DNA of 64,000 bases from positions 558,001 to 622,000 of the forward strand of contig NZ_JACIDB010000001.1 of assembly GCF_014196115.1 (NCBI RefSeq), read 5' to 3'. Below are positions 33,214 to 41,924 of this stretch, piece by piece. Below the pieces are notes generated by a model, which was not told the origin of the DNA, searched no databases, and saw only the letters and a program-made list of their open reading frames with translations. Position 1 is the first letter of the stretch. The number at the start of each line of letters is the position of its first letter. The translations under genes were made by a program, and so were the position numbers. Source of the stretch: Sphingomonas aquatilis. Its GTDB lineage: Bacteria > Pseudomonadota > Alphaproteobacteria > Sphingomonadales > Sphingomonadaceae.

Positions 33214-35679
33214 GTGACCGACCTGCCGATTTTCGCCGTCCTGCCCGACCTGCTCGCCGCGTTGCGGACCGGGAGCAACGCCGTGCTCGTCGCGCCGCCG
33301 GGGGCGGGCAAGACGACCGCGGTAGCCCCGGCGCTGCTGGGCGAGGCCTGGTGTACGGGCGAGGTGCTGCTGCTGTCGCCGCGGCGACTGGCGGCGCGCG
33401 CGGCGGCGGAGCGGATGGCGGCGCTGGCGGGGGAAAGCCCGGGCGGCACCTATGGCTATGCGACGCGGATGGACAGCAAGCGCTCCGCAGCGACGCGGGT
33501 GACGGTGGTGACGGAGGGGATTCTCGTCGCGCGTATCCAGGCCGATCCGGAGCTGACCGGTGTGTCGGCGGTGCTGTTCGACGAGGTGCATGAGCGCAGC
33601 CTGGATGGCGATTTCGGTCTGGCGCTGGCGCTGGAGGCGCAGGGCGCGCTGAGGCCCGATCTGCGGCTGGTCGCGATGTCGGCGACGCTGGACGGGGCGC
33701 GCTTTTCGCGCCTGCTGGGCGCCACGGAGCAGGGGGCGCCCGTGATCGAGAGCGAGGGGCGCAGCTATCCGCTCGCTCTGCGCTATCTGGGGCGCAGCGG
33801 CGACGGCCGGATCGAGGATGCGATGGCGAGCGCGATCCGGCAGGCGCTTCGCGAGGCGGAGGGTGGCGTGCTCGCGTTTCTGCCTGGCGTCGCCGAGATC
33901 GAGCGGACGGCGGAGCGGCTGGAGGGGCTGCCGGAGACGATCCGCGTGCATCACCTGCATGGCAGCATGGAGCCGGCGGCGCAGCGCGCGGCGATCCGCC
34001 CCGAGCCCGATGGCGCGCGCAAGCTGGTGCTGGCGACGGGGATCGCCGAGACCAGCCTGACGCTGGACGGCATCCGCATCGTCGTCGATTCGGGGCTGGC
34101 GCGGCGGCCGCGCTACGACCGGGCGGCGGGGATGACGCGGCTGGTGACCGAACGCGCGAGCCAGGCGGCGGTGACGCAGCGCGCCGGGCGTGCGGCGCGG
34201 CAGGGGCCGGGCGTCGCCTATCGCCTGTGGGAAGAGGCGGCGACGGGTGGCCTGCCGCGATTCGACCCGCCGGAGATCGTGGAAGCGGATCTGTCGGGTC
34301 TGGTGCTGGCGAGTGCGATCTGGGGCGTCGGCGATCCGCGCGACCTCGCGTGGCTCGATCCGCCGCCCGCCGCGGCGGTGGCGGAGGCGCGCGAGCGGCT
34401 GGCGGCGATCGACGCGGTCGATGGCGACGGGCGGCCGACCGCGCACGGGCGGCGCGTCGCGGCGATGCCTATGCCGCCGCGCCTCGCGCATATGCTGCTG
34501 CGCGCGGGGGCGATGGGGCAGGGCGCGCTGGCCGCCGAGGTGGCGGTGCTATTGTCCGAGCGCGGGCTGGGCGGCAACGATCCCGACCTCGACGTGCGGC
34601 TGCGGCGCTGGCGCAGCGATCGGGGGACGAAGGCGACCGCGGCGCGGCGGCTGGCGGAGCGGTGGACGGCGCTGGCGGGCAAGCCGGTGGGCGAGCCGCT
34701 GCGCATCGATGGCGCGGGCGTGGAGGTGGCGATCGCGCTCGCCTTCCCCGACCGGATCGCGAAGGCGCGGGATGCCAGCGGCGAATTATGGGCGTCGGCG
34801 GGCGGGCGCGGCTTCCGGCTCGACCCGACGCTGCCGCTGGCGCGGCATGCGTGGCTGGCGGTCGCGGAGACGCAGGGGGCGGCATCGGGCGCGCGCATCC
34901 TGGCGGCGGCGCCGATCGCGCTGGCGACGATCGAGCGCCTGTTCGCCGACCGGATCGAGACGCGGCGGACGGTGACGTTCGATGCGGCGAGCGGTGGCGT
35001 GGTGACGCTGCGCGAGCGGCGGCTGGGCGCACTACGGCTGTCGTCGGGGCCGGATGCGGGGGCGGAGCCGGACGCGATCGCCGCGGCCTTGCTGGAGGGC
35101 GTGCGGACGCATGGGCTGGCGCTGCTGCCGTGGAGCGCGGGGGCGGCGGCGCTGCGGGCGCGGGCGGACTATGCGGGCGTGCCGCTGGAAGACATGCTGG
35201 TCGAGCGGCTCGACGAATGGCTGCCGGCGTTGCTCGTGGGGCGGCGGCGGCTCGACGCGATTCCGGCGGGGGCGCTGACCGACGCGGTGCGGACGCTGAT
35301 CGGTTGGGATGCGATGCGGCAGATCGATCGGCTGGCGCCTGCCGACTTCACCAGCCCCGCAGGGAGCACGCACGCGATCGACTATGCGGCGGAGGGCGGG
35401 CCGAAGGTGGAGCTGCGCGTGCAGGCGCTGTTCGGGCTGGGCGAGCATCCCTGTATCGGGTCGGGGCGCGTGCCGCTGGTGCTCAGCCTGACCTCGCCCG
35501 CCGGGCGGCCGATCCAGACGACGCGCGATCTGCCGGGCTTCTGGGCGGGCAGCTGGAGCGCGGTCGCGAAGGAGATGCGCGGGCGCTATCCCAAACATCC
35601 CTGGCCCGACGATCCCGCCGCGGCGACCGCGACGTTGCGGACGAAAATGGCGGATGCACGGGGCGGCGGGACGCGCTAA
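33214..35679 (+). CDS. hrpB: ATP-dependent helicase HrpB
   Basis: This 821-residue DEAH-box protein has Walker A APPGAGKTT, DEVHERSLDGD (DEVH box), MSATLDG (motif III), LATGIAETSLTLDGI and QRAGRAARQGPG (motif VI), then the HA2 and HrpB C-terminal domains ending in the typical FWAGSWSAVAKEMRGRYPKHPWPDDP. Bacterial HrpB is a nucleic-acid helicase of uncertain RNA target. Divergent from 32799-33116. Confidence 0.95.
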   Translation: MTDLPIFAVLPDLLAALRTGSNAVLVAPPGAGKTTAVAPALLGEAWCTGEVLLLSPRRLAARAAAERMAALAGESPGGTYGYATRMDSKRSAATRVTVVTEGILVARIQADPELTGVSAVLFDEVHERSLDGDFGLALALEAQGALRPDLRLVAMSATLDGARFSRLLGATEQGAPVIESEGRSYPLALRYLGRSGDGRIEDAMASAIRQALREAEGGVLAFLPGVAEIERTAERLEGLPETIRVHHLHGSMEPAAQRAAIRPEPDGARKLVLATGIAETSLTLDGIRIVVDSGLARRPRYDRAAGMTRLVTERASQAAVTQRAGRAARQGPGVAYRLWEEAATGGLPRFDPPEIVEADLSGLVLASAIWGVGDPRDLAWLDPPPAAAVAEARERLAAIDAVDGDGRPTAHGRRVAAMPMPPRLAHMLLRAGAMGQGALAAEVAVLLSERGLGGNDPDLDVRLRRWRSDRGTKATAARRLAERWTALAGKPVGEPLRIDGAGVEVAIALAFPDRIAKARDASGELWASAGGRGFRLDPTLPLARHAWLAVAETQGAASGARILAAAPIALATIERLFADRIETRRTVTFDAASGGVVTLRERRLGALRLSSGPDAGAEPDAIAAALLEGVRTHGLALLPWSAGAAALRARADYAGVPLEDMLVERLDEWLPALLVGRRRLDAIPAGALTDAVRTLIGWDAMRQIDRLAPADFTSPAGSTHAIDYAAEGGPKVELRVQALFGLGEHPCIGSGRVPLVLSLTSPAGRPIQTTRDLPGFWAGSWSAVAKEMRGRYPKHPWPDDPAAATATLRTKMADARGGGTR

Positions 35680-35689
35680 AGGGGCGTCT

Positions 35690-35971
35690 ATGCCTACCGC
35701 CCGCATCTTCCAGCGCCCCAAGAACGCCATGCAATCGGGCAAGGCCCGCACGCACACCTGGGCCCTCGAGTTCGAACCGGCCGAGCCGAAGCAGCCCGAT
35801 CCGCTGACCGGCTGGGCGGGCAGCGGCGATACGCGCGAACAGGTGCGGCTGAGCTTCCCGTCGGCCGAGGCGGCGATCGCCTATTGCGAGGCGCAGGGCT
35901 TCGATTACGAGCTGATCCCGGCGCCGGAGCGCAAGCTGAAGCTGCAGGCGTACGCGGATAATTTCCGGTAA
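35690..35971 (+). CDS. Complex I accessory subunit NDUFS4-like (ETC complex I subunit)
   Basis: This 93-residue protein matches the alphaproteobacterial homologue of mitochondrial NDUFS4: ARIFQRPKNAMQSGKARTHTW, GWAGSGDTREQVRLSFPSAEAAI and AYCEAQGFDYEL. It binds the peripheral arm of NADH:ubiquinone oxidoreductase. The ATG at 35690 is 11 bases after hrpB. Confidence 0.93.
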   Translation: MPTARIFQRPKNAMQSGKARTHTWALEFEPAEPKQPDPLTGWAGSGDTREQVRLSFPSAEAAIAYCEAQGFDYELIPAPERKLKLQAYADNFR

Positions 35972-35992
35972 GGGCGGGGCTCTTACCGACGC

Positions 35993-36088
35993 CGTCATTC
36001 CCGCGGAGGCGGGAATCCATAACCTCTGACGTTGCGACTTGAGCCGGGGCGGTAGCGTTTCTGGATTCCCGCCTTCGCGGGAATGACG
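35993..36088. repeat. Paired inverted repeat, family 1
   Basis: CGTCATTCCCGCGGAGGCGG and its partner CCGCCTTCGCGGGAATGACG face each other ~70 bases apart, as at 31131. It lies 3' of the NDUFS4-like gene and may act as a transcript end. Confidence 0.85.
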
Positions 36089-36180
36089 ATTGGGGGTGTG
36101 GGCGTGTGCCGGTCCCCCATCATGCGTCGCCCCAGTGGAGGCTGGGAGGATCGATGCGCGCGCTCGCGAGCGTTTCATAC

Positions 36181-36208
36181 CCGTTCGCCCTGAGCCTGTC
36201 GAAGGGCT
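36181..36208. repeat. Single family 4 repeat (CCGTTCGCCCTGAGCCTGTC)
   Basis: A lone copy of the TGAGCCTGTCGAAGGGC palindromic unit. A facing pair of the same unit is at 58510-58600. This short repeat is widespread in sphingomonads. Confidence 0.75.
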
Positions 36209-36209
36209 C

Positions 36210-36737
36210 TCAGCGCCCCATCATTTCCGCGACGATGCCGCTGCCGAGCAGCAGCAGCATCTTGGCGTCGATCGCGACGCCGGCGCGACGTTTCTCTGCG
36301 ACGAAGCCTTCGACGCCCGATAGCGGCACGCGGTGGACGGTGATGTTCTCGTCGGCGTCGCCACCGCCGTCGCCGGTGCGGGTGAGGCCGGTCGCCAGCA
36401 CGAGCGTGAAGCTTTCCGATGTCATGCCGGGCGAGGAGAAATACTCGCCGCGCTCCTCGACGAATTGGGCGTGATAGCCGGTTTCTTCCTCCAGCTCGCG
36501 GCGGGCGGCCGAGGCGATGCTTTCGCCCGCGCTTTCGTCGCCGACCAGGCCGGCGGGGAGTTCCAGGCAGGGGCGGCCCAAAGGCACGCGATATTGCTCG
36601 ACGAGCAGCAACTGACCGTCGGCATCGATCGCGACGATCACCGCGGCGCCGATGCCGCCGTTGCGCTCGGCATATTCCCAGGTGCCCGCCTTGCGGACCG
36701 ACAGGTATTTGCCCTGCCACATCGTATCGGTCGTCAT
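36210..36737 (-). CDS. NUDIX hydrolase (ADP-ribose pyrophosphatase type)
   Basis: This 175-residue enzyme carries the full NUDIX box: G in GLVGDE, then E-S-I-A-S-A-A-RRELEEETGY, fitting GX5EX7REUXEEXGU. ELPAGLVGDE and the preceding YRVPLGRPCLELPAG are typical of ADP-sugar pyrophosphatases. It overlaps the TPM gene by 4 bases and is the last gene of a lemA-TPM-TPM-NUDIX run. Confidence 0.9.
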   Translation of the reverse strand: MTTDTMWQGKYLSVRKAGTWEYAERNGGIGAAVIVAIDADGQLLLVEQYRVPLGRPCLELPAGLVGDESAGESIASAARRELEEETGYHAQFVEERGEYFSSPGMTSESFTLVLATGLTRTGDGGGDADENITVHRVPLSGVEGFVAEKRRAGVAIDAKMLLLLGSGIVAEMMGR

Positions 36738-37405
36738 AGCTGAATCAGGCGGTCCGGCAGTTCGTTGGTGTCGTCGGCGCGCGGCGGGAAGTGTTCGGTG
36801 AGGACGATGCCGATCTGGCGGATCGCCTCTGCCATGCCGTCGCCGGGGCGTCCGTCACGCGTCGCGGTGATGAGCGCGGCCATCGCGGCGCCCCAGACTT
36901 CGGGCGCGACGCGGGAGTGGATCGCGGCATCGGCGATCAGCTCGGCGCGATGTTCGTCGAGCGAGAGGTACAGCAGCACGCCGGTCGCATCGCGGGTGCG
37001 GGCCTCGGCGCTGGCGCGGAACAGCATCAGCGCACGCGTCCGGACGCGGCGGGCGGCGGTGCCCTTGGGCGTCAGCGCGAGGCGGAGCGGCATCCAGGCG
37101 AGCGCGACGCGGACGATCAGGAAGGTCGCGGCGAGCAATACCAGCGCGACGGTGAACAATCCGCCGGGCGCGGGCGCGCCGTCCCACGGATCGGCGACGA
37201 GGCCGTGGAGCGTCACCGCGATCCCCGGCCAGAGCGCGAGCAGCGCGGGGACGAGCAGCATCGCCAGCACCGCCCAATGCAGCGCGACGTCGTGATATTT
37301 GTCGGATCGGTGCGCGACGATCGTGACGATCTCGCCCGAGGTGGTGCGCTCGGCTTCTGCCACGGCTTCGGCGACGCGCGCGGCATCGGTGGGGGTCAGG
37401 CGCAT
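36734..37405 (-). CDS. TPM-domain membrane protein (second TPM protein)
   Basis: This 223-residue protein has an N-terminal TPM domain (VAEAVAEAERTTSGEIVTIVA), two membrane helices in the middle (~45-100), and a second half ending in a helical tail with VLLYLSLDEHRAELIADAAIH, a TPM-typical strand and loop. The start is ATG 37405, one base after the upstream TPM gene. TPM proteins accompany LemA in many bacteria; their role is uncertain. Confidence 0.85.
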   Translation of the reverse strand: MRLTPTDAARVAEAVAEAERTTSGEIVTIVAHRSDKYHDVALHWAVLAMLLVPALLALWPGIAVTLHGLVADPWDGAPAPGGLFTVALVLLAATFLIVRVALAWMPLRLALTPKGTAARRVRTRALMLFRASAEARTRDATGVLLYLSLDEHRAELIADAAIHSRVAPEVWGAAMAALITATRDGRPGDGMAEAIRQIGIVLTEHFPPRADDTNELPDRLIQL

Positions 37406-37406
37406 G

Positions 37407-38300
37407 TCACCAATCCCCCGAGGCGCCGCCGCCCCCGAAATCGCCGCCGCCGCCGCCGGTGAAGCCACCACCACCCCAGCTGCCGTCGCTGCCGCCCGAC
37501 GCTCCGCCGCCGCCCCAGCCGCCGCCACGATCGCCGGAGGAGCGGCCGATCTCGTTCGCGATTCCCCACAGCACGATGGGCAGCGCGCTACCGCCGCCAT
37601 CGTCATAGCGTCGGCCCCACGGCCCGGCGCTGCGCCGGCGACCGATGATCAGCGGCACGAGGACGAACAACAGGATGACCGCCCAGATGATCAGGCCGAA
37701 CGGTACGCCGCCACCACCGCTGCGGCGTTCGGCGGAGCGCTGGTGGATCTGGTCGAACTGCTTCGCCGCCGCATCGAGCCGCGCCTGCTGTTCTTCGGGT
37801 GAGGCACGCAGCTGTTTGTCGAGCGCATCGACGCCGGCGGTGATGCCGCCCGACATGTCACCCGCCTTGAAACGGGGAATGACGTCCTGATTGATGATGA
37901 CGCTGGACAAAGCGTCGGTGATGAACGGCTCCAGCCCGCGGCCGACTTCGATGCGGACCTTGCGCTGGTTGGGCGCGACGATGAGGATCGCGCCGTTGTT
38001 GACGTCACGCAGGCCCACGCCCCAGCTGCGGCCGAGCTTGTAGCCGTAATCCTCGATCGTATCGCCCCGCAGATCGGGGATCGTCGCGACGACCAGCTGG
38101 CGCTTGGTGTCCTTCTGCAACGCCTCCAGCTTCTGCGTCAGTGCGGCCTTCGTGTCCGGCGGCAGCACGTTGGCGGCGTCGACGACGAGGCCGGTGAACT
38201 TGGGGAAGGTCTGCGCGGTCGCGGGCGCGAGCATCAGGCTCGCGGCGAGCAGCAGCAACGCCGCCCGCCACACGATCGCCGCCCGCTCAAAGAGGCGCAT
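37407..38300 (-). CDS. TPM-domain (YgcG-type) membrane protein
   Basis: This 297-residue protein has a signal peptide (cut after ATAQ), a periplasmic TPM domain (FTGLVVDAANVLPPDTKAAL, VATIPDLRGDTIEDYGYKLG, NNGAILIVAPNQRKVRIEVG), one membrane helix (PFGLIIWAVILLFVLVPLII) and a Gly/Ser-rich tail (GGGGASGDW). It is the partner of LemA just upstream, 5 bases away. Confidence 0.92.
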   Translation of the reverse strand: MRLFERAAIVWRAALLLLAASLMLAPATAQTFPKFTGLVVDAANVLPPDTKAALTQKLEALQKDTKRQLVVATIPDLRGDTIEDYGYKLGRSWGVGLRDVNNGAILIVAPNQRKVRIEVGRGLEPFITDALSSVIINQDVIPRFKAGDMSGGITAGVDALDKQLRASPEEQQARLDAAAKQFDQIHQRSAERRSGGGGVPFGLIIWAVILLFVLVPLIIGRRRSAGPWGRRYDDGGGSALPIVLWGIANEIGRSSGDRGGGWGGGGASGGSDGSWGGGGFTGGGGGDFGGGGASGDW

Positions 38301-38305
38301 CGCCG

Positions 38306-38905
38306 TCAGCTCGCATTCCCGAAGTTGACGGTCGGGGCCTGATCCGCCCCCGGCGTCGTCGCGGCGAAGGGGGTCAGCGGCTTGGCGCCGTAGAAGATCT
38401 TCGCGCCGACCGCGTCGGGGAAGGTGCGGATCTTGGTGTTATACGCCTGCACCGCATTGTTGTAATCGCTGCGCGCGATGGTGATGCGGTTTTCGGTGCC
38501 TTCCAGCTGGCTCATCAGCGTGGTGTAGTTGCTCTGGCTCTTCAGCTCGGGGTACGCCTCCTGCAAGCGCTGGAGCGACAAAGTAACGGCGCCCTGCGCG
38601 CGTTCGAACGCCTGCATCTTGGCGGGATCGGTCAGCTGGTCACCCGACAGCTTCACCTGGTTGGCGCCGGCGCGGGCCTGCGTCACCTGCACCAGAATGT
38701 CCTTTTCCTGCGCGCCCGCGGCCTTCACCGTCGCGACGAGGTTGGGGATCAGGTCGGCGCGGCGCTGATACTGGTTCTGGACGTCGGCCCAGCGCGCCTT
38801 GGCATTTTCCTCGGCCGTCGGCACGGAATTGATCCCGCATCCGGCGAGCGACAGGCTCGCGGTGGCAGCCAGCGCGAAGGCGGCAACGGGACGAAGCGAC
38901 GACAT
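38306..38905 (-). CDS. lemA: LemA family lipoprotein
   Basis: This 199-residue protein has a lipoprotein signal (SLSLAGC lipobox) and a LemA four-helix body: ENAKARWADVQNQYQRRADL, IPNLVATVKAAGAQEKDIL, YPELKSQSNYTTLMSQLEG and ARSDYNNAVQAYN. ATG 38905 is preferred over 38911 because AGGAG is 7 bases upstream. Unknown biochemical role; often associated with envelope stress. Confidence 0.93.
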   Translation of the reverse strand: MSSLRPVAAFALAATASLSLAGCGINSVPTAEENAKARWADVQNQYQRRADLIPNLVATVKAAGAQEKDILVQVTQARAGANQVKLSGDQLTDPAKMQAFERAQGAVTLSLQRLQEAYPELKSQSNYTTLMSQLEGTENRITIARSDYNNAVQAYNTKIRTFPDAVGAKIFYGAKPLTPFAATTPGADQAPTVNFGNAS

Positions 38906-39023
38906 GAACATTCTCCTGAGAGCGTATCTGTCCTATCCATATAGGACAGCGTGCGGGCTTGGCGAAGGGGTAATCGCAGCCTAGGCTTTCACCCGACGCC
39001 TGAACAACGGGGAGGACGCGAAC

Positions 39024-39464
39024 ATGTTCAAGGAATTCAGGACCTTCATTGCGCGGGGCAATGTGCTGGACCTTGCCGTGGCGGTCATCATCGGCGCGGC
39101 ATTCGGCAAGATCGTGACGTCGCTGACCGAAGACATCATCATGCCGGTGGTGGGCAAGATCTTCGGCGGCTTGGATTTTTCGAGCTATTTCATTCGGTTG
39201 GGCGCAATCCCCGCGACCTATACCGGATCGCCGACGGATTATGCCGCGCTGAAGAAGGCGGGCGTGCCGCTGCTGGGCTATGGCGAGTTCGTGACGCAGG
39301 CGGCAAACTTCCTGATCCTCGCCTTCATCATTTTCCTGCTGGTGCGCAGCGTCAACCGCGTGATCGCCAAGCCCGAGGCGCCCGCCGCCCCGGCGCCCGA
39401 GCCGGCCGATGTCGCGCTGCTGCGTGAGATTCGCGACGAGCTGAAGGCGCGGCCGCGGGTGTGA
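39024..39464 (+). CDS. mscL: Large-conductance mechanosensitive channel
   Basis: This 146-residue protein is a pentameric inner-membrane channel that vents solutes on osmotic downshock. The first helix is [19 protein letters not shown] and the second [18 protein letters not shown]. The N-terminal [12 protein letters not shown] and the C-terminal helix [12 protein letters not shown] are typical. GGGGAGGACGCGAAC precedes the ATG. Confidence 0.95.
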   Translation: MFKEFRTFIARGNVLDLAVAVIIGAAFGKIVTSLTEDIIMPVVGKIFGGLDFSSYFIRLGAIPATYTGSPTDYAALKKAGVPLLGYGEFVTQAANFLILAFIIFLLVRSVNRVIAKPEAPAAPAPEPADVALLREIRDELKARPRV

Positions 39465-39469
39465 TGGAT

Positions 39470-39604
39470 CCTCCCTCGCTTTAGCGGGGGAGGGGGACCG
39501 TTCGCGTAGCGAATGGTGGAGGGGGCGTTGCCGCGAGCGCGACGGGAGCCGTTGACCTCCCCCTCCGTCAGCTTCGCTGCCACCTCCCCCTGGCGGGGGA
39601 GGAA
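39470..39604. repeat. Family 3 inverted repeat (CTCCCCCTGGCGGGGGAGG type)
   Basis: Left arm TAGCGGGGGAGGGGGACCG with GTTCGCGTAGCGAATGG, then a right arm CCACCTCCCCCTGGCGGGGG. A second copy is at 52790-52973. The motif is a well-known sphingomonad intergenic element. Confidence 0.85.
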
Positions 39605-39662
39605 TGGGGGCATGCCGTGACGCGCTGGTCGGCGACCCAGCCGTACTGGGCCTTGCCACCAT

Positions 39663-39743
39663 CGTCACCCCGGACTTGATCCGGGGTCCCGCTATCGGCG
39701 CGAAGAAGAAGAAGCGGGATCCCGGCTCGAGGCCGGGATGACG
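39663..39743. repeat. Family 2 inverted repeat, single copy
   Basis: CGTCACCCCGGACTTGATCC and GGCCGGGATGACG arms around GAAGAAGAAGCGGGAT. The strong stem may serve as a shared 3' end for mscL and the Rrf2 gene. Confidence 0.85.
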
Positions 39744-39757
39744 GGAATGGGGTGTCC

Positions 39758-40189
39758 TTACGCCGCGACGAGTTGGTCGGCGGTGGCGTCGGCGAGGCTG
39801 GTGCCGTCGAGGATGCGGGCGGTTTCGTCGCGGACGCGCATCATCGCGTGGCGGATCGCGCAATCGGCCTCGCTCTTGCAGTCCTTGCACGGACGGTAGG
39901 CGGTGCGGCTGACGCAGGGGACGAGCGCGAGCGGCCCTTCGATCACGCGGATCACGTCGCCCAGCGAAATGAGGTGCGCGGGCCGCGCGAGGACGTAGCC
40001 GCCCATCTTGCCGCGCGTGCTCTGGATGAAGCCGGCATCGCGCAGATCGGCCAGGATTAGTTCCAGGAACTTGCGCGGCACATTGGCGGCGACGGCGATC
40101 TTGCCCATCGGGATCGGCGGGCTGGCGGCGGGTGCTTCGGCGAGAAACAGCATCGCGCGCAACGCGTAACGGGAACGCTGGGTCAACAT
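39758..40189 (-). CDS. Rrf2-family transcriptional regulator
   Basis: This 143-residue protein has an N-terminal winged helix (LTQRSRYALRAMLFLAE, VPRKFLELILADLRDAGF, TRGKMGGYVLAR, the Rrf2 signature) and cysteines 92, 101, 104 and 110, which could carry a Fe-S cluster as in IscR/RirA/NsrR. The spacing C-X8-C-X2-C-X5-C differs from IscR. The frame runs on to 40405, but ATG 40189 fits the family. Its target is not shown by neighbours. Confidence 0.88.
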   Translation of the reverse strand: MLTQRSRYALRAMLFLAEAPAASPPIPMGKIAVAANVPRKFLELILADLRDAGFIQSTRGKMGGYVLARPAHLISLGDVIRVIEGPLALVPCVSRTAYRPCKDCKSEADCAIRHAMMRVRDETARILDGTSLADATADQLVAA

Positions 40190-40744
40190 GATGGCGCCGC
40201 TATGGCCGGATATTGTGGCTAACGAAAGGCGTGGATTGCAGGGACGTGACGCTGCCCCTATATCGACCGGGCCGGCTTCCAGCCGGCTATGGCGATAAAC
40301 GGTGGCGTTAAATAGGCGCAGCGGACCCGGGGGCAGTACCCGGCGGCTCCACCACCGACGCTGAGCCGCTCGGCGGCACGCTTCATGCGTGCTGGCGATT
40401 GGCACAGCGTCGATGACGGGGCCGAACTAGGATCGACGTGTGTTGAAAAGCGCTGTCTTTCGCTCGGAATGGGACCACCGCAACGGCCCATTACACAAGT
40501 GCCAACGATAACGAAGCACTCGCGATTGCGGCGTAACTGAGGGCCTCACGGCCTAAGGTTACTCCAAAATAGCGCGGTTGGACCCCACCGGGCAACAGAA
40601 GGGGATTCCAGCGGTACGGGGAGCACCGGGCAACAGAAGCTCCCCACTGTCCATATCGATGGTCGTACGAAACGCAGCGTTCCCGCTGCGGGCGTTGTCG
40701 CTGCGCGGCGTTGCCGCCATCTTGCGCGGGAAGGAGCCTTTCGC
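40190..40744. other. Long intergenic region with a short direct repeat
   Basis: No supported gene in ~555 bases. CACCGGGCAACAGAAG occurs twice (40586-40601 and 40624-40639). GGCCGGCTTCCAGCCGGC near 40268 is a small hairpin. Promoters of the divergent Rrf2 and pirin genes must lie here. Confidence 0.45.
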
Positions 40745-41617
40745 ATGACCGCCCGCACGCTTGCCGCCATCCACCCTGCCCATCGCGACGATATCGGTGA
40801 TCTGGTTACGCGGCGGCCGGTGCCGGGGCCGGGGCTGGAGCAGGTCGATCCGTTCCTGTTCCTCAACCATCACGGCCCGCAGACGTATCGCCCGGGCAAC
40901 AACGGCCTGCCGTTCGGGCCGCATCCGCATCGCGGATTCGAGACGGTGACGTTCATCCTCGACGGCAGCCTGGCGCATCACGACACCGGCGGCCATGCCA
41001 GCATCATCGAAGCGGGCGGCGTGCAGTGGATGACGGCGGGATCGGGGCTGATCCATGCCGAAATCTCGCCGCCCGCGTTCAAGCGTGACGGCGGACCGAT
41101 GGAGATCCTGCAATTGTGGGTGAACCTGCCTGGCCGGCTGAAGATGACAGCGCCGGCCTATACCGGCTTGCAGGCCGATGCGATCCCCGTGGTGCCGCTG
41201 CCGGACGATGCGGGCAGCGTCGCATTGGTGTCGGGGCGGTTCGTCGACGTGGAGGGGCCGATCCGGTCGCTGACCGGCGTGATGCTGTCGATCGTGCGGC
41301 TGCGTGGCGGTGCGGCGGTGACGCTGCCGGCGCCAAAGGGACGGTCAGTGTTTCTGTATATCGTTGCCGGCACCGTGGCGATCGGCGGGCGGAGCGTGCC
41401 GCACTGGCATCTGGCGACGGTGCGCGACGACGGCGATTCGGTGGAACTGACCGCGAGCGACGATGCCGTGCTGCTGTACGGCCATGCCGATCCGATCGGC
41501 GAGCCGGTGGTGGCGCATGGGCCGTTCGTGATGAACACGCGCGACGAAATCGGCCAGGCGATCCGCGATTATCAGGCGGGGCTGTTCAACGGCACGGGGC
41601 CGCTGCCGGCGGTGTGA
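40745..41617 (+). CDS. Pirin-family bicupin protein
   Basis: This 290-residue protein has the pirin metal site in the N-terminal cupin (FGPHPHRGFETVTFILDG, HHDTGGHASI, GSGLIHAE) and the family block LQLWVNLPGRLKM. Metal ligands His, His, His and Glu are present. Pirins act as dioxygenases or iron-dependent redox sensors; the function here is not given by neighbours. Confidence 0.92.
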   Translation: MTARTLAAIHPAHRDDIGDLVTRRPVPGPGLEQVDPFLFLNHHGPQTYRPGNNGLPFGPHPHRGFETVTFILDGSLAHHDTGGHASIIEAGGVQWMTAGSGLIHAEISPPAFKRDGGPMEILQLWVNLPGRLKMTAPAYTGLQADAIPVVPLPDDAGSVALVSGRFVDVEGPIRSLTGVMLSIVRLRGGAAVTLPAPKGRSVFLYIVAGTVAIGGRSVPHWHLATVRDDGDSVELTASDDAVLLYGHADPIGEPVVAHGPFVMNTRDEIGQAIRDYQAGLFNGTGPLPAV

Positions 41618-41633
41618 TCATCGATGTGGGAAG

Positions 41634-41709
41634 TGGTGCCCGGGGACGGATTCGAACCGCCGACACTGCGATTTTCAGTCGCATGCTCTACCAACTGAGC
41701 TACCCGGGC
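41634..41709 (-). tRNA. tRNA-Phe (anticodon GAA)
   Basis: The reverse strand gives a 76-base cloverleaf: acceptor GCCCGGG/CCCGGGC, T8-A9, a D arm with AGTTGG, anticodon stem TGCGA/TCGCA around CTGAAAA, a T loop GTTCGAATC, discriminator A and an encoded CCA. It lies 41 bases after yacG on the same strand. Confidence 0.97.
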
Positions 41710-41750
41710 AGGGCCGTCACGCGAAGGCTTCGCGTTCGGAAGTGGCGCCT

Positions 41751-41924
41751 CTAATGGTCCCCGCCGGTGCTGTCCAGCCCCTCATGCGCATCATTTTGCA
41801 CCGGGATGCGATATCCTTCGCCCAGCCATTGCAGCAGGTCGCGATCGCGGCAGCCGCGCGAGCAGAAGGGCGTGTGAAGCGGATCGACGGCTTTGTCGCA
41901 GATCGGGCAGGTCGTGGCGGTCAT
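41751..41924 (-). CDS. yacG: Zinc-finger DNA gyrase inhibitor YacG
   Basis: This 57-residue protein carries a four-cysteine zinc site (CPIC near the N terminus, then FCSRGC) followed by RDRDLLQWLGEGYRIP, the YacG hallmark. E. coli YacG binds GyrB and blocks DNA binding. Start ATG 41924 overlaps the RNase stop by 4 bases. Confidence 0.93.
   Translation of the reverse strand: MTATTCPICDKAVDPLHTPFCSRGCRDRDLLQWLGEGYRIPVQNDAHEGLDSTGGDH

Noticed and set aside
34227..35807. 526-residue plus frame inside hrpB
   Set aside because: Gly/Arg/Ala-rich shadow caused by GC-rich codons; the HrpB frame has all helicase motifs.
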